Positions 33,729 to 42,269 of a stretch of DNA of 64,000 nucleotides are shown here, piece after piece (position 1 is the first letter of the stretch; the number at the start of each line of letters is the position of its first letter). Origin of the DNA: Hymenobacter mellowenesis. Its GTDB lineage: Bacteria > Bacteroidota > Bacteroidia > Cytophagales > Hymenobacteraceae. The position numbers and the translations under genes are program-made. The stretch is from positions 1-64,000 of the forward strand of contig NZ_JAUQSX010000020.1 in NCBI RefSeq assembly GCF_030581005.1. The letters are read 5' to 3'. Below the pieces are notes generated by a model, which saw nothing but the letters and a program-made list of their open reading frames with translations, was not told the DNA's origin and made no database searches.

Positions 33729-35300
33729 TTATTTCAACTCGCGCAGGGCCAGCGTGGCTTTGGCGTCGGTGCTGTTTTTGTATTCGTGCCAGGGGTAGTG
33801 CAGGGCTTTTTCGAAGTAGAACCGCGCCTGGGCTTTCTTGCCGGCTTCCTGGGCCAGGTAGCCTTGCTGTAGGGCCGCCTGGGCCGCAAAGTAGTACGGC
33901 GCTTTGGGGCCGGCCACGGTTTGGGTGCGTTCGAAGTAAAACCAGGCCGAATCGAGCCGGCCCAGGCCCTGGAAGGCGCGGGCCCGGCGGTAGGGCTCCT
34001 CAATCCGGTCGCGCCAGAGCGTGGTGGGCGTGCTGTGGAAGCCGCGCAAGGTGGCCAGGGCCTGCTGGTTGTAGCCGCCATCGGTTTGCAGGCGGGCGCG
34101 GGTGAGGACGGGGTTCAGGGCCACGGCTTCGTGGTAGTAGTGCTGGGCGTAGTTGTCTTCCTCCACGTCGGTGGGGCCGGGCTGGTTAATCTGGGCGCGG
34201 TAGCGGGCCACGGTAGCCGCCGGCGCCCCGCCCAGCCACGCGGCCAGGTAGAGCTTAAACGCCGCGTCCTTGCGGTAGTGCAGACCTTTGTACTCGCGCA
34301 GAAACGCCAGGTTTTCGCGCTCCGAATCGTCGTAGTCGCCTTTGTAGAGCAGCAGGTCGGCGGCCATGTGGCGCAGGTAGGGCACGGGCGCGTAGCCGGG
34401 GCCGGTGGGCCGGGCGCGGTAGGCGGCCAGGGCGGCCTCGCCGTGGTGCTGGCGCTTGTTGATGCTGATGAGCAGGTAGGAAAACAGCAGGTTGTCGGGC
34501 TGCTGGGCGTGCAGGCGCTCAGCCAGGCGCAGGGCTTCCTCGGGCTTTTTGTAGTAGCTCTCCCGAATCAGGCTGAAAAAAATCTGGCTTTCGATTTGGA
34601 AGTCGTGGGGCTGGGCGGCCGCCAGGGCCAAGTTTTTCAGGCCCTCGCCGGAACTGGCCGTCAGGCCCAGCAAGCTCAGCAGCCAGTGGTAGCCCTCGGG
34701 CAAAGAGCCTACTGCAAACTGGTAGATGCCCAGTGTCTTGCGTGCCGGCAGAAACGCTGGGTAGTGCTTCACCACATCCTGCATCTGGCGGTAGCCGCTG
34801 CGCAAATGGTAGCCGCCCATCACCACGTGCTTGAACAGCAACTGACTCAGCCCGAGATGCAAGGTCATTTCGGCGCGGGCGTAGTCGCGCAGGACGCTGG
34901 CCGGCGCCTTGTCCAGGGCGGCTAACCGGGCTTCTTGGGCGCTGGCTATGGCCTCGTAGCGGGCGGCGTCCTGGTTCAGGAGCAGGTCGGCAAAGTCGAC
35001 ACAGTTGGCCACCAGCAGGGGGGCGGGCGCGGCGGGCGTGCCCGCCAGATCGGGCCGTAGCAACTCACGGGCCGGCCCCAGCCGCAGCTTCAGCACCTCA
35101 GCGTAGGCGCGGCGGCAGTTGGGCGTAAGCTCGCCCGAAGCTGCTACGGTTTCGGTGGGCTGCCTAGCGCCGCCGGCTGCGGGTGCGGTGTCGGCGGCGC
35201 AGCTCAGAAATAGCAGCCAACCCGCCACCCGGCCCGCCCGCCGCGCCGCCAAAGCGCGCGCCGGTACCAAACAGCGGAAAACGTTGGCCAGAGACGCCAT
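33729..35300 (-). CDS. TPR-like exported or lipoprotein of unknown function
   Basis: 523 residues. The N-terminus has a basic then hydrophobic segment (RRAGRVAGWLLFLSCAADT), compatible with a lipoprotein signal (Cys near residue 34). The remainder is helical with TPR-like hairpins (ALRLAERLHAQQPDNLLFSY; FQGLGRLDSAWFYFERT; YLAQEAGKKAQARFYFEKAL). It has the look of a Bacteroidota tetratricopeptide protein that sits in the periplasm. No enzymatic motif. Confidence 0.75.
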   Translation of the reverse strand: MASLANVFRCLVPARALAARRAGRVAGWLLFLSCAADTAPAAGGARQPTETVAASGELTPNCRRAYAEVLKLRLGPARELLRPDLAGTPAAPAPLLVANCVDFADLLLNQDAARYEAIASAQEARLAALDKAPASVLRDYARAEMTLHLGLSQLLFKHVVMGGYHLRSGYRQMQDVVKHYPAFLPARKTLGIYQFAVGSLPEGYHWLLSLLGLTASSGEGLKNLALAAAQPHDFQIESQIFFSLIRESYYKKPEEALRLAERLHAQQPDNLLFSYLLISINKRQHHGEAALAAYRARPTGPGYAPVPYLRHMAADLLLYKGDYDDSERENLAFLREYKGLHYRKDAAFKLYLAAWLGGAPAATVARYRAQINQPGPTDVEEDNYAQHYYHEAVALNPVLTRARLQTDGGYNQQALATLRGFHSTPTTLWRDRIEEPYRRARAFQGLGRLDSAWFYFERTQTVAGPKAPYYFAAQAALQQGYLAQEAGKKAQARFYFEKALHYPWHEYKNSTDAKATLALRELK

Positions 35301-35396
35301 GCAAGAGTTTAAATGAAAAAAGGAACGACACCGGGCCGTTCCTTTTCTACGCTTTCAATCAGTAAATCAGATTTCTGAGTTTCCGGTCAGCCGAGC

Positions 35397-36158
35397 TTAG
35401 GAAATGCGGGCTTCCACGTCGGCCAGGATGCGGCCGCAGTGCTCGCACACGATGATTTTTTTGTGCGAGATAATGTCGGCCTGGCGCTGGGGCGGCACCG
35501 TGTTGAAGCAGCCGCCGCAGGCGTCGCGGCGCACCAGCACCACGGCCAGGCCGTTGCGCACGTTGCCGCGGATGCGGGTGTAGGCCGTCAGCAGGCGGTC
35601 TTCCACCGGCTTGGTGGCTTCCTCGCGCTGGGTCATGATGGTGCGCTCTTCCTCCTCGTTCTCGCCCACGATGGTGTCTAGCTCCGACTTTTTGTTGTCG
35701 AGGTCCTTGCGGCGCTCGTCCAGCTTCGACTTGGTGCCGCTGATTTCGGCATTCTTCACGTCAATCTGGTACTGGGCTTCCTTGATTTTCTTATCGGCAA
35801 TCTGGATTTCCAGGCGCTGCAGCTCAATTTCCTTGGCAATGGCCTCGAACTCGCGGTTGTTGCGCACGTTCTGCTGCTGCTCATCATACTTTTTGATGAG
35901 CGACTCGGCGTCCTTGCTGGCCTGCTTGCGGCTCTTGATGAAGTCGTTGAGGCCCTGAATGTCTTCGTCGAACTTCTTTACGCGCACTTCGTAGCCCGCG
36001 ATTTCGTCTTCCAAATCCCGCACTTCCTCGGGCAAATCACCGCGCACGCGCCGGATTTCGTCGAGCTGCGAGTCGAGGTGCTGCAGGGTGAGCAGGGCTT
36101 CGAGCTTGGCGGCTACGGGAACGTCGGCGGGAGCCACGGCGGCACTTTTAGCAGTCAT
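35397..36158 (-). CDS. Coiled-coil protein with C4 zinc ribbon
   Basis: 253 residues. A long antiparallel coiled coil (about 20-190; ELQRLEIQIADKKIKEAQYQ, SKLDERRKDLDNKKSELD) precedes a C-terminal zinc ribbon with CGGC (214-217) and CEHC (238-241). This is the CT398/COG1579 type, with a structural role in nucleic-acid or flagellar/secretory regulation elsewhere; its function here is unknown. It overlaps the Nif3-like gene by 11 bp, and a TACTTTTG box lies inside that gene 39 bp upstream, so it may have its own promoter. Confidence 0.88.
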   Translation of the reverse strand: MTAKSAAVAPADVPVAAKLEALLTLQHLDSQLDEIRRVRGDLPEEVRDLEDEIAGYEVRVKKFDEDIQGLNDFIKSRKQASKDAESLIKKYDEQQQNVRNNREFEAIAKEIELQRLEIQIADKKIKEAQYQIDVKNAEISGTKSKLDERRKDLDNKKSELDTIVGENEEEERTIMTQREEATKPVEDRLLTAYTRIRGNVRNGLAVVLVRRDACGGCFNTVPPQRQADIISHKKIIVCEHCGRILADVEARIS

Positions 36159-37269
36159 ATTGAACGGGGTTCGTAGGGGTTTCAGCGATTAAGACCGCAA
36201 AAGTACGTCCAAATCCGGCCGTTAGCAAATCCCGAAACACCTCACTGGTGAACTGTTCGCTCTCAAAATGGCCCACGTCGCAGAGCATGAGCTGCCCCTC
36301 GGCCCCAAAAAACTCGTGGTATTTCACGTCGCCGGTCACGTAGGCGTCGGTCCCGCTGGCCCGCGCCGCGCTAATCAGGAAAGCCCCCGCCCCGCCACAA
36401 ATGGCCACGGTTTTGATGGGCTTTTCAAATGCCGTGTGGCGCACCACTGGCACTAGCAGCTGCTGCTTCAGCAGCTGCCGAAACGCGGCCGGCTCCAACG
36501 CTTCCGGCAATTCGCCAACCATACCGGCGCCCACCTCCTGGTGCACGTTTTCCAGTTTAATCAATTCATAAGCAACTTCTTCATAAGGATGCGCGGCACG
36601 CAAAGCGCGCAGCACGGCCGCTTGCCGATGCAGGGGCAGCAGCACTTCGAGCCGCTTTTCGGACACAGTTTCGGGCTGGTGCTGGGCACCAATGGCAGGC
36701 TGCGTGCCCGTGCCGGGGGTGAAGGTGCCCGTGCCCTCGGCCTGAAAGCTGCAGGCCGAATACTGGCCAATCTGGCCGGCGCCGGCAGCGTAGAGGGCCG
36801 CCAGCACGCGGCCGGCTACGTCGGCCTGCTGGTCTTCGGGCCGGTTGGGCACGTAAATGCTGAGGCGGGCTAAAATTCCGCTTTGCGGAGCCAGCACGCG
36901 GGTTTTCAGTAGGCCTAATTTCTCGGCCAGTTTGTCGTTCACGCCGCCGCGCACGTTGTCGAGGTTGGTGTGGGCGGCGTAGATGGCCACATCGTTTTTG
37001 AGGGCGGCGATGATGGTTTGCTCGACTTCGTTGGCGCCGGTGAGGCGCTTGAGCGGCCTGAAAATGACCGGATGGTGGGCCACCACCACGTTGCAGCCGC
37101 GCCGCACGGCCTCGGCCACCACGGCGGGCGTGCAGTCGAGGGTGATGAGCACGCCGGTGATTTCGGCCTGCGGGCTCCCGCACTGCAGGCCGGCGTTATC
37201 GTAGCTTTCCTGGTAGGCGAGGGGCGCGGCGGCTTCGAGCAGGCGGGCGAGGTCTTGAACGGTGGGCAT
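36148..37269 (-). CDS. Nif3-like dinuclear metal-centre protein
   Basis: 373 residues, the longer form with a PII-like insertion in the middle (about 155-265). Metal ligands are visible in VVVAHHPVIF (H65, H66) and near the C-terminus in GDVKYHEF and CDVGHFESEQF. The family (GTP cyclohydrolase I type 2-like / YbgI) forms hexamers and its reaction is not settled. It is followed directly by the Zn-ribbon coiled-coil gene with an 11-bp overlap. Confidence 0.92.
   Translation of the reverse strand: MPTVQDLARLLEAAAPLAYQESYDNAGLQCGSPQAEITGVLITLDCTPAVVAEAVRRGCNVVVAHHPVIFRPLKRLTGANEVEQTIIAALKNDVAIYAAHTNLDNVRGGVNDKLAEKLGLLKTRVLAPQSGILARLSIYVPNRPEDQQADVAGRVLAALYAAGAGQIGQYSACSFQAEGTGTFTPGTGTQPAIGAQHQPETVSEKRLEVLLPLHRQAAVLRALRAAHPYEEVAYELIKLENVHQEVGAGMVGELPEALEPAAFRQLLKQQLLVPVVRHTAFEKPIKTVAICGGAGAFLISAARASGTDAYVTGDVKYHEFFGAEGQLMLCDVGHFESEQFTSEVFRDLLTAGFGRTFAVLIAETPTNPVQYDC
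36198..36205 (-). promoter_or_regulatory. -7-like box inside the Nif3-like gene
   Basis: TACTTTTG on the minus strand, 39 bp before the ATG of the Zn-ribbon gene; a possible internal promoter. Confidence 0.4.
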
Positions 37270-37291
37270 GGTGTGAAAATTTGGTAATGGC

Positions 37292-37380
37292 CGTCATGCA
37301 GAGCGCAGCGAAGCATCTCTACCGCGCAACGCAATTATTTACTGTTGCAGTAAAGATGCTTCGCTGCGCACTGCATGACG
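37292..37380. repeat. Palindromic repeat, CATGCAGAGC family
   Basis: Arms CGTCATGCAGAGCGCAGCGA and complement with an imperfect centre; between the Nif3-like and SMUG2-like genes. Confidence 0.88.
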
Positions 37381-37392
37381 TTCTGTTTTTAT

Positions 37393-38091
37393 TCAGAAAG
37401 AAGTCCGTTCAGAAAGAAGTCCGCCCAGCGTCTCCACGTACTTCGCTACGTTGGCGGCTTCGTCGCGGCTGCGGTATTGCATGAGGTAGCGCGGGTGGTC
37501 GAGCACGATAATTTCATCGAACAGGCCCAACTCGGTGTTCAGGCGCTTGAAAAACTCGCCGTTGCGCTTGCCCAGGCTCACGGCCACGTCGCGGCGCAGG
37601 CCCAGCTCTTCCACTTGCTGGCGCAGGGAAAGCTGGATATCCGGCCACAGGGCTTTGACTAAGGCGGGTGAGTCGTAATAGTTGTAGTTCAGGCCGTTTT
37701 TCAGCAGCACCAGCGGGTAGAGCGAGCTGACGTAGAAATGCTGGTAGAACTCGGCCGAGCCGCCCATGGCGTTGATGACCTTGTATACGAATTGGGTGGA
37801 GGTTTCTGGCCGGCCGCGCGGGAGGTCGTTGGCAATGCCGCAGTGCTCAGCCAGCGCGGCGGGGTCGGTGAAGGCGACGCCAGTGCGGCCCATGCCCAGC
37901 CGGCCGGGGTTGATGCCCAGCAGGGCCACGCGGGGCTGGTTGTCGGCGTAATATCGTTGGGCAAAGCGCGTGAGCAACTCCCGCACCGGCGGCTCGCGGA
38001 AGGGGCTGTGGGCTTCGACGCCGGCGGGCAGGGCCGGGGGCAGGGGAAAGGTGGTCAGGAAATGCAGCAGACGGTCGGCCAGGGTAGACAT
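37393..38091 (-). CDS. SMUG2-like uracil-DNA glycosylase
   Basis: 232 residues. Motif A GINPGRLG (59-66) and motif B DHPRY (198-202) place it in the UDG superfamily, with GMGRTGVAFTDP matching the SMUG1/SMUG2 branch. The SMUG2 group is described from the Bacteroidota species Pedobacter heparinus. It would excise uracil or damaged pyrimidines from DNA. It is divergent from lpxK, and the -7 box lies only 4 bp before its ATG, so the mRNA is likely leaderless. Confidence 0.85.
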   Translation of the reverse strand: MSTLADRLLHFLTTFPLPPALPAGVEAHSPFREPPVRELLTRFAQRYYADNQPRVALLGINPGRLGMGRTGVAFTDPAALAEHCGIANDLPRGRPETSTQFVYKVINAMGGSAEFYQHFYVSSLYPLVLLKNGLNYNYYDSPALVKALWPDIQLSLRQQVEELGLRRDVAVSLGKRNGEFFKRLNTELGLFDEIIVLDHPRYLMQYRSRDEAANVAKYVETLGGLLSERTSF

Positions 38092-38095
38092 AAGC

Positions 38096-38103
38096 CAAAA
38101 GTA
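38096..38103 (-). promoter_or_regulatory. -7 box of the SMUG2-like gene
   Basis: TACTTTTG, 4 bp before the ATG (38091); transcription would begin at or next to the start codon. Confidence 0.6.
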
Positions 38104-38130
38104 CGCGCCGGGCGCCGGCCAAAGCTGCCG

Positions 38131-38138
38131 TACTTTTG
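38131..38138 (+). promoter_or_regulatory. -7 box of lpxK
   Basis: TACTTTTG, 7 bp before the ATG (38146). It is the mirror of the box at 38096-38103 on the other strand; the two are 27 bp apart. Confidence 0.6.
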
Positions 38139-38145
38139 GGGGCGT

Positions 38146-39237
38146 ATGGGCCGTTTGCTGGTGATTTTGCTGCTACCGTTTTCCTGGCTCTACGCCGGCG
38201 TGATGGCCGTGCGCAACTGGTTGTATGACCGAGGCTGGAAGAAATCGGAAGCCTTCGCCGTGCCCTTGCTGGGCGTGGGCAACCTGCGGGTGGGCGGCAC
38301 CGGCAAAACCCCGCACGTCATCTGGCTGGTGGAAGAATTGCTGCGCCAGGGCCACCGCCCGGCCATCCTGAGCCGGGGCTACGGCCGCCAAACCACCGGC
38401 CCGCGCCTGGCCGGCCCCGCTGATTCGGCCGCAACGGTGGGCGACGAGCCGTGGCAATACTTCGGGCATTTCGCGGGGCAAGCGGTGGCCGTGGCGGTGG
38501 CTGAAAAGCGGGGTCTGGGCGTTCGGCTCTTGGTAGAAACGCATCCCGAAATCACGATTATCGTGCTCGACGATGCCTACCAGCACCGTGCTGTGCGCCC
38601 CACGCTCAACGTGCTGCTGACCGAATATGCCCGGCCATTTTATGAGGACTTTGTGCTGCCGGCTGGCCGCCTGCGCGAAAGCCGTAGCGGCGCCCGCCGG
38701 GCCGATGTCGTCATCGTTACTAAATGCCCCGTTGGCCTGACCGAAACCGCGCGGGAGGTCATCAGGCAGCGCATTGGCCGCTACAGCCGCGCAGCCGTGC
38801 CGGTGCTGTTTTCGGGGTATGACTATGGTGCGCCCCAAGCCCTGGTGACGCTGCCTGAAACCAATGGGAATGAGGTAATGCCTGGCGCATCGCCTTTGCC
38901 AACGCCGGGGCCAGCGCTGCTGCTCACCGGCATTGCGCAGTCGGGGCCGCTACGCGAATACCTTGACTCTCAGGGCTACGACCTGCGCTACCACGCGCAT
39001 TTCGCCGACCACCACGTCTTCCAGCCCACCGACTTTGTGGCCCTGCGGCAGCATTGGCAGCCGGGCTGGCCTATTTTTACAACGGAAAAGGACGCCACGC
39101 GCCTGCAAGCGGCCGAATTACGGCCTGCGCTGGCGGGGCTTTCCATCTATACCATTCCGGTGCGGGTGGCGTTTCTGGGAACGGGTGCCGCAGCATTGCG
39201 GCAGATGCTGCCCGGAAAGCGCGCCATTGCTCCCTGA
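38146..39237 (+). CDS. lpxK: Tetraacyldisaccharide 4'-kinase
   Basis: 363 residues from ATG 38146. An N-terminal membrane helix (LLVILLLPFSWLYAGVMAV) is followed by the LpxK P-loop GNLRVGGTGKTP (45-56), ILSRGYGR (74-81), VLDDAYQHR and PAGRLRES. It phosphorylates the 4' position of the lipid A precursor at the inner membrane face. Divergent from the SMUG2-like gene across 54 bp, with a likely leaderless start. The porin gene starts 43 bp later. Confidence 0.96.
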   Translation: MGRLLVILLLPFSWLYAGVMAVRNWLYDRGWKKSEAFAVPLLGVGNLRVGGTGKTPHVIWLVEELLRQGHRPAILSRGYGRQTTGPRLAGPADSAATVGDEPWQYFGHFAGQAVAVAVAEKRGLGVRLLVETHPEITIIVLDDAYQHRAVRPTLNVLLTEYARPFYEDFVLPAGRLRESRSGARRADVVIVTKCPVGLTETAREVIRQRIGRYSRAAVPVLFSGYDYGAPQALVTLPETNGNEVMPGASPLPTPGPALLLTGIAQSGPLREYLDSQGYDLRYHAHFADHHVFQPTDFVALRQHWQPGWPIFTTEKDATRLQAAELRPALAGLSIYTIPVRVAFLGTGAAALRQMLPGKRAIAP

Positions 39238-39280
39238 TTTGATTTTAACCCTGCCGGGCTCCGGCGCATCCGCTACCTGA

Positions 39281-41302
39281 TTGAAGCCCCCACAACGAGG
39301 AATATTAAGATGCTGGCCGCGGCTGCTGGCTTTGTTGCTGCTGATGGGGCTGGCCGCGCCCGCCGCCCGCGCGCAGGTGCTCGACGACTCCACCAAGGTG
39401 GTGTACGGCCCGAAAACTACCCGCGTCATCTACGAAGCCGAGGTGCTGCGCGACTCCACCGGCGGCACTCCGCTCGATACCACGCTCACGCACTTCCCGC
39501 AGGACCGGTTTTGGATGCACGACACCACGTTTCAGCAGGATTTGGGGGCCGTGGGCACGGCCTCGCGCCCGCTGCTCTACCAGCCCAACCTGCAGCTGGG
39601 CGCCCGCTTCGGGCGCGACGTGTTCAACAAATACGCCCACGATGCCAGCCAGGTGCCGTACTACGACTCCCGCTCGCCGTTCTCGTTTTTCCGGTACATT
39701 CAGTCCGGCGCCGGCGAGCAGGTTTTTGAGTTCAACTACAGCCGTAGCCTGAAGAAAAACTTCAGCGTGGGCTTCAACTACGAGCGCATTGCCTCGAATA
39801 AAGTATTGGCCACCAGTGGCGCGGGTTTCGGCAAGGGCCTGGTGGAGCACTCCAATCTGATGCTGTACGGCCGCCTGCAATCCGAGAGCGAGCGGTACCA
39901 CTTGCTGTTCAACATTGGCAATGCCCGGCACAGCGGCGTGGAGCAGGGCGGTATCTGGCCGGTCAGAACCCGGGAGCTGCCAGATGGAGGAACGGACTCC
40001 GTGACCATCGCGCCGAACCAGCTGTTCAACTACGGCGCCGAGCGCGTGTACCTGACGAAGGCCATCAATACCGAGCACCGCGACGAGCTGTACTTCACCC
40101 AAACCTACCGCCTGTTGGGCCGGGGCCTCACCGTGTACCACACCTTCGACGCCAAGCGCCAGTACAACAGCTACTCCGACCAGGCCCTGCAGCGCCTCAA
40201 CTCGGCCGAGGTGTACTACCCGCGGGTGCTCTTTTACCCGCGCGTGCTGCGCAACACCACCGCCATTCTCGACCGGGCCGAGTTTCGGCAGGTGGAAAAC
40301 ACGTTCGGCGTGCTGGGCCGCACCGACGTAGTGGAATACCGTCTCTACGGCCGCCTGCGCAACGCCAGCCTGGCCACCAAAACGCTTTACGTGAACCAGT
40401 TCCGGCCCGTGCGCGCCACTACCGGCGACTCGCTGGTGCAGGGCGCGCCCACCCGCACGTTTACCCAGGCGTTTGTGGGCGGCACGGTGGCCTTCAACTA
40501 CCACAAGATTTACGCCGTGGAGGCGGCCGGCGAGTACAAGCTGTTTGACGAGTACTGGCTGCGGGCCTCGGTGCGCACGGGGCCGCTGTCGGTGGAGGCG
40601 TTGCGCTCGTCGTATTCGCCCACGCTCACGCAGCAGGAGTTGGTGGGCAACAACTACGAATGGCATCACCTGCCCGGCACGGCTACCGAATTCAGCAACA
40701 CCAGCAGCACCCAGCTCACCGGCCGCCTGCGCTTCCGCCTGCCCGATTTTGGGCGCTTCACGCAGCAGCATTTTGAGGGCAGCGCCAGCCTGGTTAATCT
40801 CGCCAACCTGGTGTATTACAACACGGCGGGCATGCCCGAACAAGAAACCGCGGCCAAAGACCTGCAGATTGTGCACGCCCGGCACCAGGTGCATTTCGGG
40901 CGGGTGGGCTTCGACAACCAGGCCACCTACACGCGGGGCGGCGACGTGAACGGCATCCGCATTCCGAATCTGGTGACCAACTCGCGGGTGTTCTACGAAA
41001 GCTATATTTTTCGCAAAGCCATGTTCACCCAGACCGGTATTCAGGTGTATTACCAATCCCGCTACCGGGCGTTCGACTACAGCCCCAGCACCCAGCAGTT
41101 CTACCAGCAAGACCATTTCACCATCACCAATCACGCCGTGGCCGACGTGTTTTTCTCGGCCGATATCAAAGCGGTTTCGGTGTTCCTGAAAATGGCCTAC
41201 ATCAACCAGGGCATCATTTCGAACGGCTATTTCACCACGCCCTTTTATACGGGCTACCCGCGGCGCTTTCAGTTCGGGGTGCGGTGGAATTTCTTCAACT
41301 AG
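39281..41302 (+). CDS. Putative porin, Porin_10-type beta barrel
   Basis: 673 residues. A signal peptide (LLALLLLMGLAAPAARAQ) is followed by the family's N-terminal region (FGRDVFNKYAHDASQVPYYD, SPFSFFRYIQSGAGEQVF) and many amphipathic strands, ending in an aromatic-rich C-terminus (GVRWNFFN) typical of outer-membrane barrels. Transported solute unknown. It follows lpxK closely, and the miaE ATG lies 10 bp after its stop, so it is probably co-transcribed with miaE. Confidence 0.88.
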   Translation: MKPPQRGILRCWPRLLALLLLMGLAAPAARAQVLDDSTKVVYGPKTTRVIYEAEVLRDSTGGTPLDTTLTHFPQDRFWMHDTTFQQDLGAVGTASRPLLYQPNLQLGARFGRDVFNKYAHDASQVPYYDSRSPFSFFRYIQSGAGEQVFEFNYSRSLKKNFSVGFNYERIASNKVLATSGAGFGKGLVEHSNLMLYGRLQSESERYHLLFNIGNARHSGVEQGGIWPVRTRELPDGGTDSVTIAPNQLFNYGAERVYLTKAINTEHRDELYFTQTYRLLGRGLTVYHTFDAKRQYNSYSDQALQRLNSAEVYYPRVLFYPRVLRNTTAILDRAEFRQVENTFGVLGRTDVVEYRLYGRLRNASLATKTLYVNQFRPVRATTGDSLVQGAPTRTFTQAFVGGTVAFNYHKIYAVEAAGEYKLFDEYWLRASVRTGPLSVEALRSSYSPTLTQQELVGNNYEWHHLPGTATEFSNTSSTQLTGRLRFRLPDFGRFTQQHFEGSASLVNLANLVYYNTAGMPEQETAAKDLQIVHARHQVHFGRVGFDNQATYTRGGDVNGIRIPNLVTNSRVFYESYIFRKAMFTQTGIQVYYQSRYRAFDYSPSTQQFYQQDHFTITNHAVADVFFSADIKAVSVFLKMAYINQGIISNGYFTTPFYTGYPRRFQFGVRWNFFN

Positions 41303-41312
41303 AAATCAGCAC

Positions 41313-41909
41313 ATGAAAGAGAAAACCATTCTGAAGCTCAAGCTGAACACCGACCCGCGCTGGGTGAATATTGCCGAAAAAAACATCGAGGATATTTTGG
41401 TCGACCACGCTTGGTGCGAGCAAAAAGCCGCCAGCACCGGCATCAGCATGATTATTCACTACCCCGAGAAAACCCGGCTGGTGGACGAGCTGACCGACCT
41501 CGTGGCCGAGGAGTGGAGCCACTTCGAGCGCGTGCTGCTGGAGCTGCGCAAGCGCGGCTATGCGCTGGGCCGCCCCCGCAAAGACGAGTACGTGGTGCAG
41601 CTACTAGCCCACGTGCGCAAAGGCGGTGCCCGCGAGCGCCAGCTCATGGACCAACTCCTTGTATCGGCCCTCATCGAAGCCCGCAGCTGCGAGCGGTTCA
41701 AGCTGCTCTGGCAAAACATCGCCGACCAGGAGCTAAGCAAGTTCTACTACGAGTTGATGGTGTCGGAAGCCGCGCATTTCGTGAGCTACGTGGACCTGGC
41801 CAAGGAATATTGCGACCCCAAGCTGGTAGACGAGCGCCTGCAGGAATTGCTAGTTATCGAAGGCGAAATTGTGACCAATCTGCCGGTGCGCGACGACCGA
41901 ATGCATTAG
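41313..41909 (+). CDS. miaE: tRNA-(ms2io6A)-hydroxylase
   Basis: 198 residues. The four-helix di-iron ligands are visible: DHAWCEQKAA, AEEWSHFERVL (Glu and His), LIEARSCERF and MVSEAAHF. The sequence TGISMIIHYPEKTRLVDEL is characteristic of MiaE. It hydroxylates the isopentenyl group of ms2i6A37, the product of MiaB, which is encoded 9 kb away in this window. Full length. It abuts a convergent small gene. Confidence 0.93.
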   Translation: MKEKTILKLKLNTDPRWVNIAEKNIEDILVDHAWCEQKAASTGISMIIHYPEKTRLVDELTDLVAEEWSHFERVLLELRKRGYALGRPRKDEYVVQLLAHVRKGGARERQLMDQLLVSALIEARSCERFKLLWQNIADQELSKFYYELMVSEAAHFVSYVDLAKEYCDPKLVDERLQELLVIEGEIVTNLPVRDDRMH

Positions 41910-42179
41910 TCAAAGAGCTGGAGACACCCATTCAACCCCTGAAGCAGATACTGTCAAAAAATCAATTCGTTGAAGCTCTACCCAACGCTCCTGGGTAGTG
42001 TCGTATTCTACTATCTGATAGTTTCTACTACAGTTGCGCCAGTTTGAACAAGGACACTTATTGGGCTCTTCATCCCAAGAAATAGCAGCTCTTCTTTTCA
42101 ACTCGTTGGCAGCAGCTGTAAAAGAAGGAAAATCCTCCGGCTGAAGTTCGGCGTGCATTGCATCCTCAATTTTAAACAT
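41910..42179 (-). CDS. Small Cys-containing protein of unknown function
   Basis: 89 residues. CPCSNWRNC (42-50) could bind metal. The surrounding sequence (RNYQIVEYDTTQERW) is coherent and not repeat-derived. The gene is more AT-rich than its neighbours and stands alone between miaE and fumarylacetoacetase, convergent with miaE with no gap between the two. No family recognised. Confidence 0.55.
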   Translation of the reverse strand: MFKIEDAMHAELQPEDFPSFTAAANELKRRAAISWDEEPNKCPCSNWRNCSRNYQIVEYDTTQERWVELQRIDFLTVSASGVEWVSPAL

Positions 42180-42269
42180 TGCTTAACAGGTTTACTATTG
42201 AGAAATGAAAGAAATGAGCCCAGTATTATAGTTGATGAATAAGGTGCTCAAACCTTGAAATGAGTCACG

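Noticed and set aside
39305..41134. 609-codon minus-strand frame opposite the porin
   Set aside because: Antisense shadow; the sense strand has a signal peptide and barrel features.
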